A stretch of 64,000 nt of DNA from Gemmobacter aquarius (GCF_003060865.1 NZ_CP028918.1:1414001-1478000), one strand, 5' to 3'; shown: positions 35,902-45,757, numbered from the stretch's first letter. Notes: generated by a model not told the origin, from the sequence alone. Program-made: numbers and translations.

Positions 35902-37314
35902 ATGTTCGGAAAACGCCAGCGTCAGGCCGAAGTGCCCCCCTCTGTGCCGCAGCCCGCCGCGCGCATCGCCCCCCGCGTTGCCGCGCGACCGCCGCAGCCT
36001 GACCCCGCCCCGCTGCTGCGCGCTCAGGAATTCGAAAGCCTGCGCCGCGCCGTGTTCGCCGCGCTGATCGACACCATCGACATGAAGCGCATCGGCCAAG
36101 AGGATAACGACGTGGCCCGCCGCGAGATCGGCTTTCTGGTCGCCGATATTCTGGCCGCCAAGAAGGCGGTGATGACGGCAGCCGAACAGGATGTGCTGCT
36201 GACCGATCTTTTGAACGACATCCTCGGCTTCGGCCCGCTCGAACCCTTGCTCGCCCGCGATGACATTGCCGACATCATGGTGAACGGCTGTCGCCCGATC
36301 ATGATCGAGGTGAAAGGCAAGCTTGTCGAAACCGAGATCCGTTTCCGCGACGAAACCCAGCTTCTCAACATCTGCCAGCGCATCGTTTCGCAGGTGGGCC
36401 GCCGTGTAGACGAATCCTCGCCCATCTGCGACGCGCGCCTGGCCGATGGCAGCCGCGTCAACGTCATCGCCCCGCCTTTGTCGATAGACGGCACCACGCT
36501 GACCATCCGCAAATTCAAGAAAGACAAGCTGACGCTCGACCAGTTGGTGACATTCGGATCGATCACCGCCGAGGGGGCGGAGCTTTTGCGTATCATCGGC
36601 CGCGTGCGCTGCAACGTGCTTATCTCGGGCGGAACGGGGTCGGGCAAGACCACGCTGCTGAATTGCATGACATTTGCCATCGACAGGACCGAACGCATCG
36701 TCACCTGCGAGGACGCCGCCGAATTGCAACTGCAACAGCCCCATGTCGTGCGGCTGGAGACCCGCCCCAAGAATCTGGAAGGCGAGGGCGAGGTCACGAT
36801 GCGCGATCTGGTCAAGAACTGCCTGCGGATGCGCCCCGAACGCATCATCGTGGGCGAGGTGCGCGGCGCCGAGGCGATAGACCTGTTGCAGGCGATGAAC
36901 ACCGGCCATGACGGGTCGATGGGCACGGTCCACGCCAATTCCCCGCGCGAGGCGTTGCAGCGTCTGGAAACCATGATCACCATGGGCGGATCTACCCTGC
37001 CGCCCCGCACCCTGCGCGAGATGATCGCAGGGTCGGTCGATGTGGTGGTGCAAGCCTCGCGCATGCGCGACGGCAGCCGCAAGATTACCCACATCACCGA
37101 AGTGCTGGGGATGGAGGGCGAGGTGATCATCACGCAGGACCTTTTCCTCTATGATATCGAAGGCGAGGACGCGCAGGGCCATATCCTTGGCCGCCACCGC
37201 ACCACTGGCGTCGGCCGTCCCGGTTTCTGGGACCGCGCGCGCTATTTCGGCGAAGCGAGGAACCTGACCGCCGCCATTGAGGCCGCCGAAAGAGCGCCGG
37301 GGGCGCGGGCATGA
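35902..37314 (+). CDS. cpaF: CpaF/TadA-type pilus secretion ATPase
   Basis: 470 aa from ATG 35902 (MFGKRQRQ). An N-terminal Pro/Ala-rich stretch and helical domain precede a VirB11/PulE-type ATPase with Walker A GGTGSGKTT, an Asp-box EDAAELQL, an RPERIIVGEVRG Walker B and an NTGHDGSMGTVHAN His box. It powers Flp pilus polymerisation at the inner membrane. It heads the rightward arm and overlaps tadB by 4 nt. Confidence 0.88.
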   Translation: MFGKRQRQAEVPPSVPQPAARIAPRVAARPPQPDPAPLLRAQEFESLRRAVFAALIDTIDMKRIGQEDNDVARREIGFLVADILAAKKAVMTAAEQDVLLTDLLNDILGFGPLEPLLARDDIADIMVNGCRPIMIEVKGKLVETEIRFRDETQLLNICQRIVSQVGRRVDESSPICDARLADGSRVNVIAPPLSIDGTTLTIRKFKKDKLTLDQLVTFGSITAEGAELLRIIGRVRCNVLISGGTGSGKTTLLNCMTFAIDRTERIVTCEDAAELQLQQPHVVRLETRPKNLEGEGEVTMRDLVKNCLRMRPERIIVGEVRGAEAIDLLQAMNTGHDGSMGTVHANSPREALQRLETMITMGGSTLPPRTLREMIAGSVDVVVQASRMRDGSRKITHITEVLGMEGEVIITQDLFLYDIEGEDAQGHILGRHRTTGVGRPGFWDRARYFGEARNLTAAIEAAERAPGARA

Positions 37315-38300
37315 GCGTGCTCCAGATCGCCGTCTTCTGCTTTATCTCGGTCAGCCTGTTCGCGCTGATCTTCGGCTGGACCACACCCTCTGACGCCACC
37401 CGCCTGCGCGAGAGGATGGACCGGCTGGGCGGGCGTAACGATGCCGAGTCGCTGGACAGTCTGTCGCTCGAGGACCAGCGCAGGAAGCGCCGCGTGCGCG
37501 AGTCGCTGCGCGAACTGCGCGCCCGCGAGATCGGCCGGGCGCGGCGGCGGGCGAAGCCCACGCTGACGGGGCGGCTGCGTCAGGCGGGGCTGGACTGGAC
37601 CCGCAAATCCTATGTCACAGGCTCGGCTGCCGTCTCCGTGCTTGCCGTCGTTGCGGCTTTGCTGGTGCTGCGCCTGTCTGTCCTGCCCGCGCTGGGCTTT
37701 GGCGTCGCGGCGGGGCTGGTGCTGCCGCATCTCTACGTCAGCCACAAGCGGGCGCAGCGGTTCAAGAAGTTCTCGGCCGACTTTCCCAACGCGATAGACA
37801 TCATCGTGCGCGGCGTGCGGTCAGGGATGGCGCTGGCGGACGGGCTGAAAACCATCGCCGCCGAAATGGACGAACCCGTCCGCAGCGAATTTGCCACCGT
37901 GGTGCGTGACCAGACACTCGGCGTGCCGCTGGATGAAGCGGTGCAACGCCTTGCCGACCGGATGCCGCTTTCGGAAACCTCCTTCTTTGCCATCGTCATC
38001 GGCATCCAGTCCAAAACCGGCGGCAACCTGTCCGAGGCGCTTTCGAACCTGTCCAAGGTGGTGCGCGGGCGCAAACACATCGCCGCCAAGATCCGCGCGA
38101 TGAGTTCGGAAGCCATTTCCTCCGCCGCGATCATCGGCTCGATGCCGCCCTTGGTGATGGGCGTGCTGTTCCTCGTCAGCCCGGATTACCTGTCGGTGCT
38201 GTTCACCACGGGCATGGGCAACCTGATCCTTGGCGGATCGCTGGTCTGGATGGGGATCGGCTGCATGGTCATGCGCGGCATGATCCGTTTCGATTACTGA
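37311..38300 (+). CDS. tadB: TadB-like inner-membrane platform protein
   Basis: 329 aa, T2SSF domain (about 165-300: FPNAIDIIVRGVRSGMAL and MPLSETSFFAIVIGIQ) with membrane helices at the N-terminus, near 100-145 and at the C-terminus. It forms the inner-membrane platform with TadC and is driven by CpaF. Confidence 0.86.
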   Translation: MSVLQIAVFCFISVSLFALIFGWTTPSDATRLRERMDRLGGRNDAESLDSLSLEDQRRKRRVRESLRELRAREIGRARRRAKPTLTGRLRQAGLDWTRKSYVTGSAAVSVLAVVAALLVLRLSVLPALGFGVAAGLVLPHLYVSHKRAQRFKKFSADFPNAIDIIVRGVRSGMALADGLKTIAAEMDEPVRSEFATVVRDQTLGVPLDEAVQRLADRMPLSETSFFAIVIGIQSKTGGNLSEALSNLSKVVRGRKHIAAKIRAMSSEAISSAAIIGSMPPLVMGVLFLVSPDYLSVLFTTGMGNLILGGSLVWMGIGCMVMRGMIRFDY

Positions 38301-38320
38301 ACGTAAAGGGAACCGCGCCT

Positions 38321-39256
38321 ATGCTTGCCGCCCTTACCGCTAACCCCGCCCCGCTGCTGGCGTTTGTCGCGGTCAGTTCCGCCGCCTTGGCGCTTCTGAT
38401 GCCCTATCTGCGGCGCGACACGCTGGCCTTGCGGCTGGCGATGGTGGCGACCGAAGCCGAGGCCCTGCGCCGGGGCACGCGCGGCGAGACCCGCGAGTTG
38501 CGGGGCTTTGCCGCGCTGTTTGACGCGCTGTCGCGCCGCTTCGATCTGTTGCGCCGCCTGCCGGGCAGCGAGGCGGCGGCCAAGCTGCAAATGGCGGGCA
38601 TGCGCGGGCCATCGGCACTGGCGACCTATCTGGGGATGCGGTTTCTGGGCGCCGTCGCGCTGGGCCCGCTGACGTTTCTTTACCTGCGTATGGTCATCAA
38701 GATCGACCAACCCTTGCCCGTCATCGCCCTGATGGGGCTGGGCGGCAGCCTGTTCGGCTTTCTGCTTCCCGCGATCCTGCTGCAAAACCGCGTCATCAAG
38801 CGCCAGCAATCCATCCAGCGGGCCTGGCCCAACGCGCTGGACCTTTTGCTGATATGCGTCGAATCCGGCATGGGGATAGATCAGGCGCTGCGAAAGGTCG
38901 CCGACGAGATCGGCATGGACAGCGTCGATCTTGCCGAAGAACTGACCCTGACCGTCTCGGAACTGTCCTACCTGCCCGACCGCCGCATGGCTTATGAGAA
39001 CCTCGCCGCGCGGACGGGGCTGGAAACCGTCCGCTCGGTCATCGCCTCGCTCAAACAGGCCGAACGGCACGGCACCTCGCTTGGCGCGTCGCTCAGGGTG
39101 CTGGCGCAGGAAAACCGCGACCTGCGGCTACAGGCGGCGGAAAAGAAGGCGGCGTCCTTGCCACCCAAGCTGACCGTGCCGATGATCCTGTTCTTTCTGC
39201 CGGTGCTGTTTGCGGTGATCATCTCGCCCGCGATCATGCAAGTCATGGCGCTTTGA
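38321..39256 (+). CDS. tadC: TadC-like inner-membrane platform protein
   Basis: 311 aa, second T2SSF protein (WPNALDLLLICVESGMGI; LKQAERHGTSLGASLRVLAQ) with helices at the N-terminus, in the middle and at the C-terminus (VPMILFFLPVLFAVIISPAI). A 20-nt gap with AAAGGGA separates it from tadB. It is the paired platform subunit. Confidence 0.86.
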   Translation: MLAALTANPAPLLAFVAVSSAALALLMPYLRRDTLALRLAMVATEAEALRRGTRGETRELRGFAALFDALSRRFDLLRRLPGSEAAAKLQMAGMRGPSALATYLGMRFLGAVALGPLTFLYLRMVIKIDQPLPVIALMGLGGSLFGFLLPAILLQNRVIKRQQSIQRAWPNALDLLLICVESGMGIDQALRKVADEIGMDSVDLAEELTLTVSELSYLPDRRMAYENLAARTGLETVRSVIASLKQAERHGTSLGASLRVLAQENRDLRLQAAEKKAASLPPKLTVPMILFFLPVLFAVIISPAIMQVMAL

Positions 39257-39259
39257 CCG

Positions 39260-40576
39260 ATGCGCGCCTGCCTTTACCGCATCCTGCAAGCCCTGCGTGC
39301 CTATCGCCGCGACCGGCGTGGCGCGGTCGTGATCCTGGCGGCGATCCTGTTTCCCGTGGTGATCGGCGGGCTCGGCCTTTGGGTCGAAACCGGCTATTGG
39401 TACGGGATGCAGCGCCGCGTCCAACACATCGCCGATGTGTCGGCCCATGCCGCCGGTGTACGCATCCGCGCCGGTGACACCAAGGCCGAAGCCACCGCCG
39501 CCGCCCGCTACATCGCCACGCAATCGGGCTTTCCGGCGGCAGGCAGCCTGACCGTCAACATCCCCCCCGCAAGCGGTGCGAGACAGGGCAACCCCGACGC
39601 CATCGAGGTCATCCTGACCGAAAGCCACAGCCGCTGGTTCACCGCCCTTTTCGCGAGCGGCGAGGTTGCCCTGCGCGGTCGCGCCGTCACCGTGATCGAG
39701 GGGAACGCCACCGCCTGCCTGCTGGCCCTGTCGGGCAGTGCCAACGCGGCGGTGTCGGTGACAGGCTCGACCAACGTGTCGCTGACCGGTTGCGACATCG
39801 CGTCGAACTCGGTCTCGGCCACAGCGTTTTCGATGGGCGGCCTCGGCTCGTCGCTGACCACCGGCTGCGTCAACGCAGTCGGCGGCGCGATACCCAACGC
39901 AAGCCTTACGCTCACCACCTGTGCTGCGGTCAGAACCAACGCCCCGCGCGCCCGCGACCCCTATGCCAGCCTCGCCGAACCCGCCATAATCGGCGCCTGC
40001 AACGGCAAGAACGTCGGCAACAACAAGACCCCGACCACCTTGACGCCCACCGATGTCCACCCGATTGGCGGCGGGCTGAAATCGATGCGCTTCTGTTCCG
40101 GCTTCGACCTGCGCGGCGAGGTCACGCTGATGCCCGGCCTTTACATCATCGAAGGCGGCGGCCTTTCGGTGAACGGTGGCAACATCACCTCGACCACGGC
40201 CGCAAAGCTGAGCGGGGCAGGGGTCACCTTCTACCTTGCCAATTCGACCGCCGATCTGAAACTCAACGGCAACGTCACGCTGAACCTTGCAGCCCCGACA
40301 TCTGGCCCCTTTTCGGGTGTGTTGTTCTTCGGTTCGCGCAGCGCCACCACGGCCAGCAACGTGATCAACGGCTCGTCCGCCTCGGTCATGCAGGGCGCAA
40401 TCTATACGCCGGCCTCTGCCGTACAGTTCTCAGGCAATTCGGCTGGCAGCAACGGTTGCACGCAAGTCATCGCCTCGACCATCACCCTGACCGGAAATTC
40501 TGCCCTGAAAGCCACCTGCGCCAGTGCCGGAACCCGCGCGCTATGGGCGTCCGAAACCGTGCGCCTGACCGAATAG
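39260..40576 (+). CDS. TadG-like pilus-associated protein with beta-helical C-terminal region
   Basis: 438 aa. An N-terminal TadE/G-type helix (GAVVILAAILFPVVIGGLGL) is followed by a VWA-less periplasmic part. From about residue 140 it is dominated by short Ser/Thr/Gly/Asn-rich strands with regularly spaced Cys, resembling a right-handed beta-helix (IIEGGGLSVNGGNI; LNGNVTLNLAAP; ALKATCASAGT). It starts 3 nt after tadC. It may be a surface-exposed adhesin-like pilus component. Family assignment of the C-terminal part is by pattern only. Confidence 0.7.
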   Translation: MRACLYRILQALRAYRRDRRGAVVILAAILFPVVIGGLGLWVETGYWYGMQRRVQHIADVSAHAAGVRIRAGDTKAEATAAARYIATQSGFPAAGSLTVNIPPASGARQGNPDAIEVILTESHSRWFTALFASGEVALRGRAVTVIEGNATACLLALSGSANAAVSVTGSTNVSLTGCDIASNSVSATAFSMGGLGSSLTTGCVNAVGGAIPNASLTLTTCAAVRTNAPRARDPYASLAEPAIIGACNGKNVGNNKTPTTLTPTDVHPIGGGLKSMRFCSGFDLRGEVTLMPGLYIIEGGGLSVNGGNITSTTAAKLSGAGVTFYLANSTADLKLNGNVTLNLAAPTSGPFSGVLFFGSRSATTASNVINGSSASVMQGAIYTPASAVQFSGNSAGSNGCTQVIASTITLTGNSALKATCASAGTRALWASETVRLTE

Positions 40577-40632
40577 CCAAGCTATCGCTTGAAGCGCGGG
40601 ACGGGTTCTGCCAAGGGATCAGCAAAGGCGAC

Positions 40633-41325
40633 ATGGGGGCAATCATGGCCAGCGGCATCGAGATCATACCCGAACTTTGCGTGCGCGACACCGCCGCCGC
40701 ACGGGCCATGCTGACCGGCATCTTCGGCTTTGCAGGACAGGGCGATCTGCTGGCCCTCGGCGAGCAGCGCATCGCGCTTGTGCAGGGCGCGGGCGACATC
40801 GGCCACGGCGGCATCGACCATCTGGCCCTTGCGGTGTCAGATGTGCCCGCAGCCCTTTCGGCGCTTCAGGCCAGGGGCGCCGTGCTGGAAGAAACCACCC
40901 CGAACGGCCCCGGCCATATCGCCGAATTCTGGGACGCCGGCATCGCCTATGTCTTCCTGCGCGGTCCCGAAGGCGCGCGGATCGAGCTGTGCTCGCGCCT
41001 TCCCGCCGACACTCGCACGGGCCTGCCAAGCCATGACCATATCGGCATCCCCTGCACCGACATCGCGGCAAGCGTGGGCTTTTTCAGCGGTCTCGGTTTT
41101 GCCACGGTCCATTCGGTCAGCCTGCACCGCCCCGATGGCGTAACCGAGGTCCGCTTCCTTTCGGCAGGCCGCTCGGTCGTCGAGCTCTATGAGCCGCCCG
41201 CCTTGCGCGGTGCGAAAAACCCGTTCACTGCCAACAGCTTCTGGCGCGGTCTTCGCCTGATCGGGTCTGGCCTCGCCGCGGGCGAGCGGACCGGACCGGA
41301 CGGCTTGCGCCTGACGCTCATCTGA
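40633..41325 (+). CDS. VOC-superfamily protein (two glyoxalase-like modules)
   Basis: 230 aa from ATG 40633 (AAAGG upstream; ATG 40645 is also possible and would give 226 aa). Two VOC-type half-domains are visible: CVRDTAAARAMLTGIFGF with GGIDHLALAVSDV, and HDHIGIPCTDIAASVGFFSGLGF with VVELYEPP. Such proteins bind a divalent metal and act as dioxygenases, lyases or isomerases. The substrate cannot be inferred. It converges on the HAD phosphatase with an 8-nt overlap. Confidence 0.72.
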   Translation: MGAIMASGIEIIPELCVRDTAAARAMLTGIFGFAGQGDLLALGEQRIALVQGAGDIGHGGIDHLALAVSDVPAALSALQARGAVLEETTPNGPGHIAEFWDAGIAYVFLRGPEGARIELCSRLPADTRTGLPSHDHIGIPCTDIAASVGFFSGLGFATVHSVSLHRPDGVTEVRFLSAGRSVVELYEPPALRGAKNPFTANSFWRGLRLIGSGLAAGERTGPDGLRLTLI

Positions 41326-41953
41326 CCAGCGCGGGCATGTCCTGCCAGTGATCGAATGCCGCCCGATGCGCCAGATCGGCGACCGGCGTGCTGCGGTAGC
41401 CCCCGCTGAACAGCAGCAAGGGCACCCCCGCCCGATGCGCGGTTTCGGCATCGACCTCGCTGTCGCCCACGAACAGCACCGGTCCGCCGCCGATCTGCTG
41501 GATGGCAAGCGCAAGCGGGGCGGGGTCTGGTTTGCGGACGGCCAAGGTGTCGCCGCCCACGATGACCGAAAACCGCCCGCTCCAGCCCAGATGCGCCAGC
41601 AGTGCCCGCGTCGGCCCCTCGGGCTTGTTGGTGCACAGGCCAAGCGGCAGATCGGCCAGCGCATCCAGCGCGGCCTCGACCCCGTCATAGGGGCGCGTCA
41701 GCCCCCCCGGATCATGCTCGTAACGCGCGATGAACCGGCTGCACAGATCGGCGTGGCGCGTCGCAGGCAGGCCCGTCGCGGCAATGACCCGTGTTATCAG
41801 CACCGCAACGCCGCCGCCGATGAAACTCCGCACCGTGGCAAAGGCCAAAGGGGCAACACCCTCGGCCGCCAGAAGTTCATTCACGCCCGAATGGATATCT
41901 GGCGCCGAATCCACCAGCGTGCCGTCCAGATCGAAGATCACCGCGTCAACCAT
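41318..41953 (-). CDS. gph: HAD-superfamily phosphatase, phosphoglycolate phosphatase-like
   Basis: 211 aa with all HAD motifs: DLDGTLVDS (nucleophile Asp), a CTNKP motif II region, Lys in RKPDP and the GDSEVD acidic motif. Length and cap type fit Gph, which removes 2-phosphoglycolate. Other small phosphate esters are possible. It directly follows the FAD oxidoreductase gene with no gap. Confidence 0.75.
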   Translation of the reverse strand: MVDAVIFDLDGTLVDSAPDIHSGVNELLAAEGVAPLAFATVRSFIGGGVAVLITRVIAATGLPATRHADLCSRFIARYEHDPGGLTRPYDGVEAALDALADLPLGLCTNKPEGPTRALLAHLGWSGRFSVIVGGDTLAVRKPDPAPLALAIQQIGGGPVLFVGDSEVDAETAHRAGVPLLLFSGGYRSTPVADLAHRAAFDHWQDMPALVR

Positions 41954-43329
41954 TCAGCGGCCCGTCAATCTGTTGCCAAGACGTGCCAGCCGTGACGGAG
42001 GACCACCCCCCGCCTCGGCCCGGTCGGCGGCGGCGTAAAGCGCATACATGCCCCGCACCCCGACCCAGCGCAGCGGCTCCGGCTCCCATTTCCGCACACG
42101 GCGGTTGACCCATGGCAGAGCGGTAAGCTCTGTCTCGCCCCCCAGCACCAGATCGCGCAGCGTGCGCCCCGACAGGTTCGAGGTCGAAACCCCGACCCCG
42201 ACATAGCCCCCGCCCAACCGATGCGCGTGGCCGGATCGAAGCCCACCGTGGCGCACCAGTCGCGCGGCACGCCGAGCACCCCGCACCAGCCATGGTCGAT
42301 CCGCGCTCCCCGCGCTGCAGGGAAATGCCGGTGCAAGATCGCTGTCAATCGCCGCACGGTCTCGGCATCCGGTGTGCCGTTCTCGTCGATCGCCGACCCG
42401 AAACGATAGGGCACCCCCCGCGCCCCAACGGTGATCCGCCCTTCGCGTGTGCGCTGGCAATAGCAATAGGCATTGGCGAAATCGCCAAGGATTTCATGCC
42501 CCTGCCAGCCGATCTTTGACCACACATCGTCGCCCAGCGGTTCCGTCACGATCTGGGCAGAATTCATCGGCAACCACTCGCGCCGCAGGCCGGGCAGCGT
42601 GGCGGTGAAGCCCTCGGTGCAGCGCAGGATGGTGCGGGCCTCGATCCGCCCTTTGTCGGTCAGCACCTCGCCCGCACCGAATTCGGTAACGCCCGTGCCC
42701 TCGACGATCCGCACCCCCATCGCCTGAACCACCCGCGCGAGGCCCCGCACCAGCTTGGCCGGTTGCACGCGGGCCACGCCTTCCACCAGCATCGCCCCCA
42801 GCGTTCCGGGAATGTCCACGCGCGAGCGTGACTGTCCCGCCCCGATCATATGCGCCCGCAGCTCGCCCCAATGCCGCCGATGCGCCACCTCGGCCTCGGC
42901 CCGCGCAAGTTGCGCGGGCGTGGTCGCCACCATCAGCTCGTCGGTGCGCAGGATGTCGGCGTCGATCGCTTCGGCCTCGGCAACGCGGATCACCTCGTCC
43001 ACCGTGCCGTTCATCGCCTGAACCATGGCCCGAACGGCGCTTTCCGAAGACTGCGCGAGGTATTTTTCGTGGCTCCAGGCAAAGCCGCCCGACAGCCAGC
43101 CGCCATTGCGCCCCGAAGCGCCAAAGCCCGCGAATTCCCTTTCCACCACCAGAATGTCCAGCGATGGATCGGCCTGTTTCAGGTAATAGGCGGCCCAAAG
43201 CCCCGTATAGCCCGCGCCGATGATGCAGACATCGCAAGCCGTATCGCCTGCCAGCGCGGGGCGGCGGTCGGGCAGGCCTATATCGGCATACCAGAAGGAA
43301 ACATCACCAAGGCGGGCGGGCTGAGTCAT
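41954..43329 (-). pseudogene. FAD-dependent oxidoreductase (DAO family), frameshifted near the C-terminus
   Basis: The first frame (from ATG 43329) encodes a DAO-type FAD enzyme: CIIGAGYTGLWAAYYL dinucleotide motif, GFGASGRNGGWLSGG, and later CRTREGRITVGARG. At RIGWAG it leaves the family frame. The missing C-terminus (GYVGVGVSTSNLSGRTLRDL to the end at 41954) is found in the neighbouring frame. One added base in the 5-nt C run at 42207-42211 restores RIGWAGGYVGVGVS. The restored protein is about 458 aa, similar to gamma-glutamylputrescine oxidase-like proteins. It is either a real disruption or a homopolymer error. Confidence 0.78.
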
Positions 43330-43391
43330 GCCGTCAGCCTATCGGTCGTTTGCGGCCTGTCACGGGCAAAAGCGACACAGCGCGTCGCAGC

Positions 43392-43531
43392 CGATTTCTG
43401 ACGCAGAAATCGCGACGAAATCTGACGCAGATTTCGGCGCAGGCCCCGCCCGGTCGCATCAAGGGCGACCGCGTGGGGCCATGGCCGGAAAATGCGTCAT
43501 TTTCCGACGCGGAATTTGCGTCAAATTCCGC
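43392..43531. repeat. Cluster of five perfect hairpins (palindromic repeat unit)
   Basis: Hairpins with 9-10-bp arms and 3-nt loops are at 43392-43412, 43416-43436, 43486-43506 and 43509-43531. Their loops are ACG, ACG, CGT and CGT. In the middle, GGCCCC-CGGTCGC (from 43442) pairs with GCGACCG-GGGGCC (to 43480). The whole block is roughly symmetrical, fills the gap between the FAD oxidoreductase and gcdH, and resembles a REP/BIME-type composite. Confidence 0.7.
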
Positions 43532-43538
43532 TTTCGCG

Positions 43539-44762
43539 TCAGAAGAACGCCTGAAGCCCCGTGATCGCCCGCCCGAGGATCAGCGCATGCACGTCATGCG
43601 TGCCCTCGTAGGTGTTCACGGTTTCGAGGTTCACCATATGCCGCATGATCTGGTAATCTTCTTGAATCCCGTTGCCGCCATGCATATCCCGCGCCCAGCG
43701 CGCCGCATCCAGCGCCTTGCCGCAGTTGTTGCGCTTGATGATCGAGATCATCTCGGGCGCTGCATTCGCCTCGTCCAAAAGCCGCCCCACGCGCAGGCTC
43801 GCTTGCAGGCCCAGCGAAATTTCGGTCAGCATATTGGCCAGCTTCAACTGGTAAAGCTGGGTCTGCGCGATGGGCTTGCCGAACTGTTTGCGGTCCAGCC
43901 CATACTGGCGGGCGGCATGCATGCAGAACTCGGCCGCCCCCATCACACCCCACGAAATACCATATCGAGCGCGGTTCAAGCAGCCGAACGGGCCCTTCAG
44001 CCCCTCGACATTCGGCAAAAGCGCATCTTCGCCGACTTCGACATCCTTCATCACGATCTCGCCGGTGATGCTGGCGCGAAGCGACAGCTTGCCCCCCACT
44101 TTCGGCGCGGAAAGCCCCTTCATGCCCTTTTCCAGCACGAAGCCCTTGATCTTGCCGCCATGCGCTTCCGACTTGGCCCAGACCACGAAGACATCGGCGA
44201 TCGGCGCGTTGGAGATCCACATCTTCGCGCCGTTCAGCACATAGCCGTTCGCGGTTTTCCTCGCGACGGTCTTCATCCCCGCAGGGTCAGACCCTGCGTC
44301 AGGCTCGGTCAGGCCGAAGCAGCCGATCCATTCGCCACTTGCCAGTTTCGGCAGGAATTTCTGCCGCTGGGCCTCGGTGCCGTAAGCATAGATCGGATAC
44401 ATCACAAGGCTCGATTGCACCGACATCATGCTGCGATAGCCGCTGTCGACCCGCTCGACCTCGCGCGCGATCAACCCGTATGCCACGTAAGACGCGCCAA
44501 GCCCGCCGTATTCTTCCGGCACCGTCACGCCCAGCAGCCCCATTTCGCCCATCTCGCGGAAGATCGCCGGATCGGTCGTCTCGTCACGGTAGGCCGCGAT
44601 CACGCGCGGTTGCAGCTTTTCCTGCGCGTAAGCCCGCGCCCCGTCGCGCAGCATCCGCTCTTCTTCCGTCAGCTGGTCGTCCAGCCGGAAGGGGTCTTCC
44701 CAGTCGAACCGCCCCAGATCGGGCGCGTCCTTGGCTTTCAGCACGGGGGAATCAAGGCTCAT
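43539..44762 (-). CDS. gcdH: Glutaryl-CoA dehydrogenase
   Basis: 407 aa from the ATG at 44762. Acyl-CoA dehydrogenase fold with [25 protein letters not shown] and the C-terminal catalytic Glu in [11 protein letters not shown]. The GcdH-type combination [18 protein letters not shown] at the N-terminus supports oxidative decarboxylation of glutaryl-CoA to crotonyl-CoA in lysine/tryptophan breakdown. It is divergent from a LysR regulator, a common gcdH arrangement. Confidence 0.87.
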   Translation of the reverse strand: MSLDSPVLKAKDAPDLGRFDWEDPFRLDDQLTEEERMLRDGARAYAQEKLQPRVIAAYRDETTDPAIFREMGEMGLLGVTVPEEYGGLGASYVAYGLIAREVERVDSGYRSMMSVQSSLVMYPIYAYGTEAQRQKFLPKLASGEWIGCFGLTEPDAGSDPAGMKTVARKTANGYVLNGAKMWISNAPIADVFVVWAKSEAHGGKIKGFVLEKGMKGLSAPKVGGKLSLRASITGEIVMKDVEVGEDALLPNVEGLKGPFGCLNRARYGISWGVMGAAEFCMHAARQYGLDRKQFGKPIAQTQLYQLKLANMLTEISLGLQASLRVGRLLDEANAAPEMISIIKRNNCGKALDAARWARDMHGGNGIQEDYQIMRHMVNLETVNTYEGTHDVHALILGRAITGLQAFF

Positions 44763-44857
44763 GGCGGCGGCTCCTGAAATGGTGTTCTGTCGTTGTATGC
44801 GCGCGGACTTCGTGAGAAGATAGCGAAAGATAATCGATAGATGTTGAGAAAAACGCA

Positions 44858-45757
44858 ATGTATGCGCGGCGGAACCTGCCATCGCTCTCGGGCCTGCTTG
44901 CGTTGGAAGCCGTGGCCCGCCTTGGCACCGCCACTGCGGCGGCGGCCGAGCTGAACCTGACGGCGGGCGCGATCAGCCGCGCGCTGAAAGAGGTCGAAGC
45001 CACCCTTGGCCAAACGCTGCTCTTGCGGGACCGTCAGCGCCTGCGCCTGACCCCTGCGGGGTCGGAATACGTCAGTCAGGCCCGCCATGCGCTCGACACG
45101 CTCGGCGGTGCGGCCGAGCGTTTGCGGTCCAGCGCGGGCGGTGCGCTCTCGCTCGCCATCCTGCCCGCTTTCGGGATGCACTGGCTTGCCCCGCGCCTGC
45201 CGCTGTTTCGCGCGATGCATCCCGAGGTCGCGTTGTCGCTTTCGACCCGGCTTCGCCCCTTCGACCTTTCCGCCGAAGGCTTCGATGCCGCCATCCACTA
45301 CGGTCGCGCCGATTGGCCCGCAGCCGGACACCTGCGCCTGATGCAGGAACAGGTGCTTCCCGTCTGCGCCCCCGGCTTCCTGCCAACCCCGCCCCGCGCG
45401 CCCGCAGACATCCTGTCGCACGCCCTTTTGATGATCGAAAGCCGCACCGGCGACTGGGGCCGCTGGTTCGCTGCCCAAGGCATCGCAGGACAACGCCCCG
45501 CGGGCATGATGTTCGACCAGTTCGCCACCATGCAGCAGGCCGCCATCCACGGCCTCGGCATCGCGCTGTTGCCGACCTTTCTGATCGCCGACGACCTGAC
45601 CGCAGGCCGCCTGATCGCCGCATGGGGCAGCCCGACCCCGTCGAACGGCGCCTATTGGCTGGTCTGGGCAAAAGACCGCCCGATGCGCCCGCCGTTGCAG
45701 GCCTTTCACGACTGGATCGCGGGGATGGTAGGCCCGGAGGGACGGGTGACTGACTGA
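44858..45757 (+). CDS. LysR-family regulator (GcdR-like), C-terminal codons altered by the inserted element
   Basis: 299 aa. The N-terminal HTH ([35 protein letters not shown]) and a full LysR substrate domain are present. It is divergent from gcdH and probably controls it. The last codons (MVGPEG) are exactly the 18-bp direct repeat at 45726-45743. The final four residues and the stop lie inside the integrated element. Before integration this reading frame ran into the antisense side of the CAU tRNA gene. Confidence 0.83.
   Translation: MYARRNLPSLSGLLALEAVARLGTATAAAAELNLTAGAISRALKEVEATLGQTLLLRDRQRLRLTPAGSEYVSQARHALDTLGGAAERLRSSAGGALSLAILPAFGMHWLAPRLPLFRAMHPEVALSLSTRLRPFDLSAEGFDAAIHYGRADWPAAGHLRLMQEQVLPVCAPGFLPTPPRAPADILSHALLMIESRTGDWGRWFAAQGIAGQRPAGMMFDQFATMQQAAIHGLGIALLPTFLIADDLTAGRLIAAWGSPTPSNGAYWLVWAKDRPMRPPLQAFHDWIAGMVGPEGRVTD
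45726..45743. repeat. Left attachment-site repeat (tRNA 3' fragment)
   Basis: TGGTAGGCCCGGAGGGAC is identical to the complement of the tRNA 3' end including CCA. The match stops at both sides (A versus G before, G versus T after). Confidence 0.85.

Noticed and set aside
44763-44857. LysR operator between gcdH and its regulator
   Set aside because: Several AT-rich T-N11-A possibilities exist but none is clearly better than the rest, so no site is listed.
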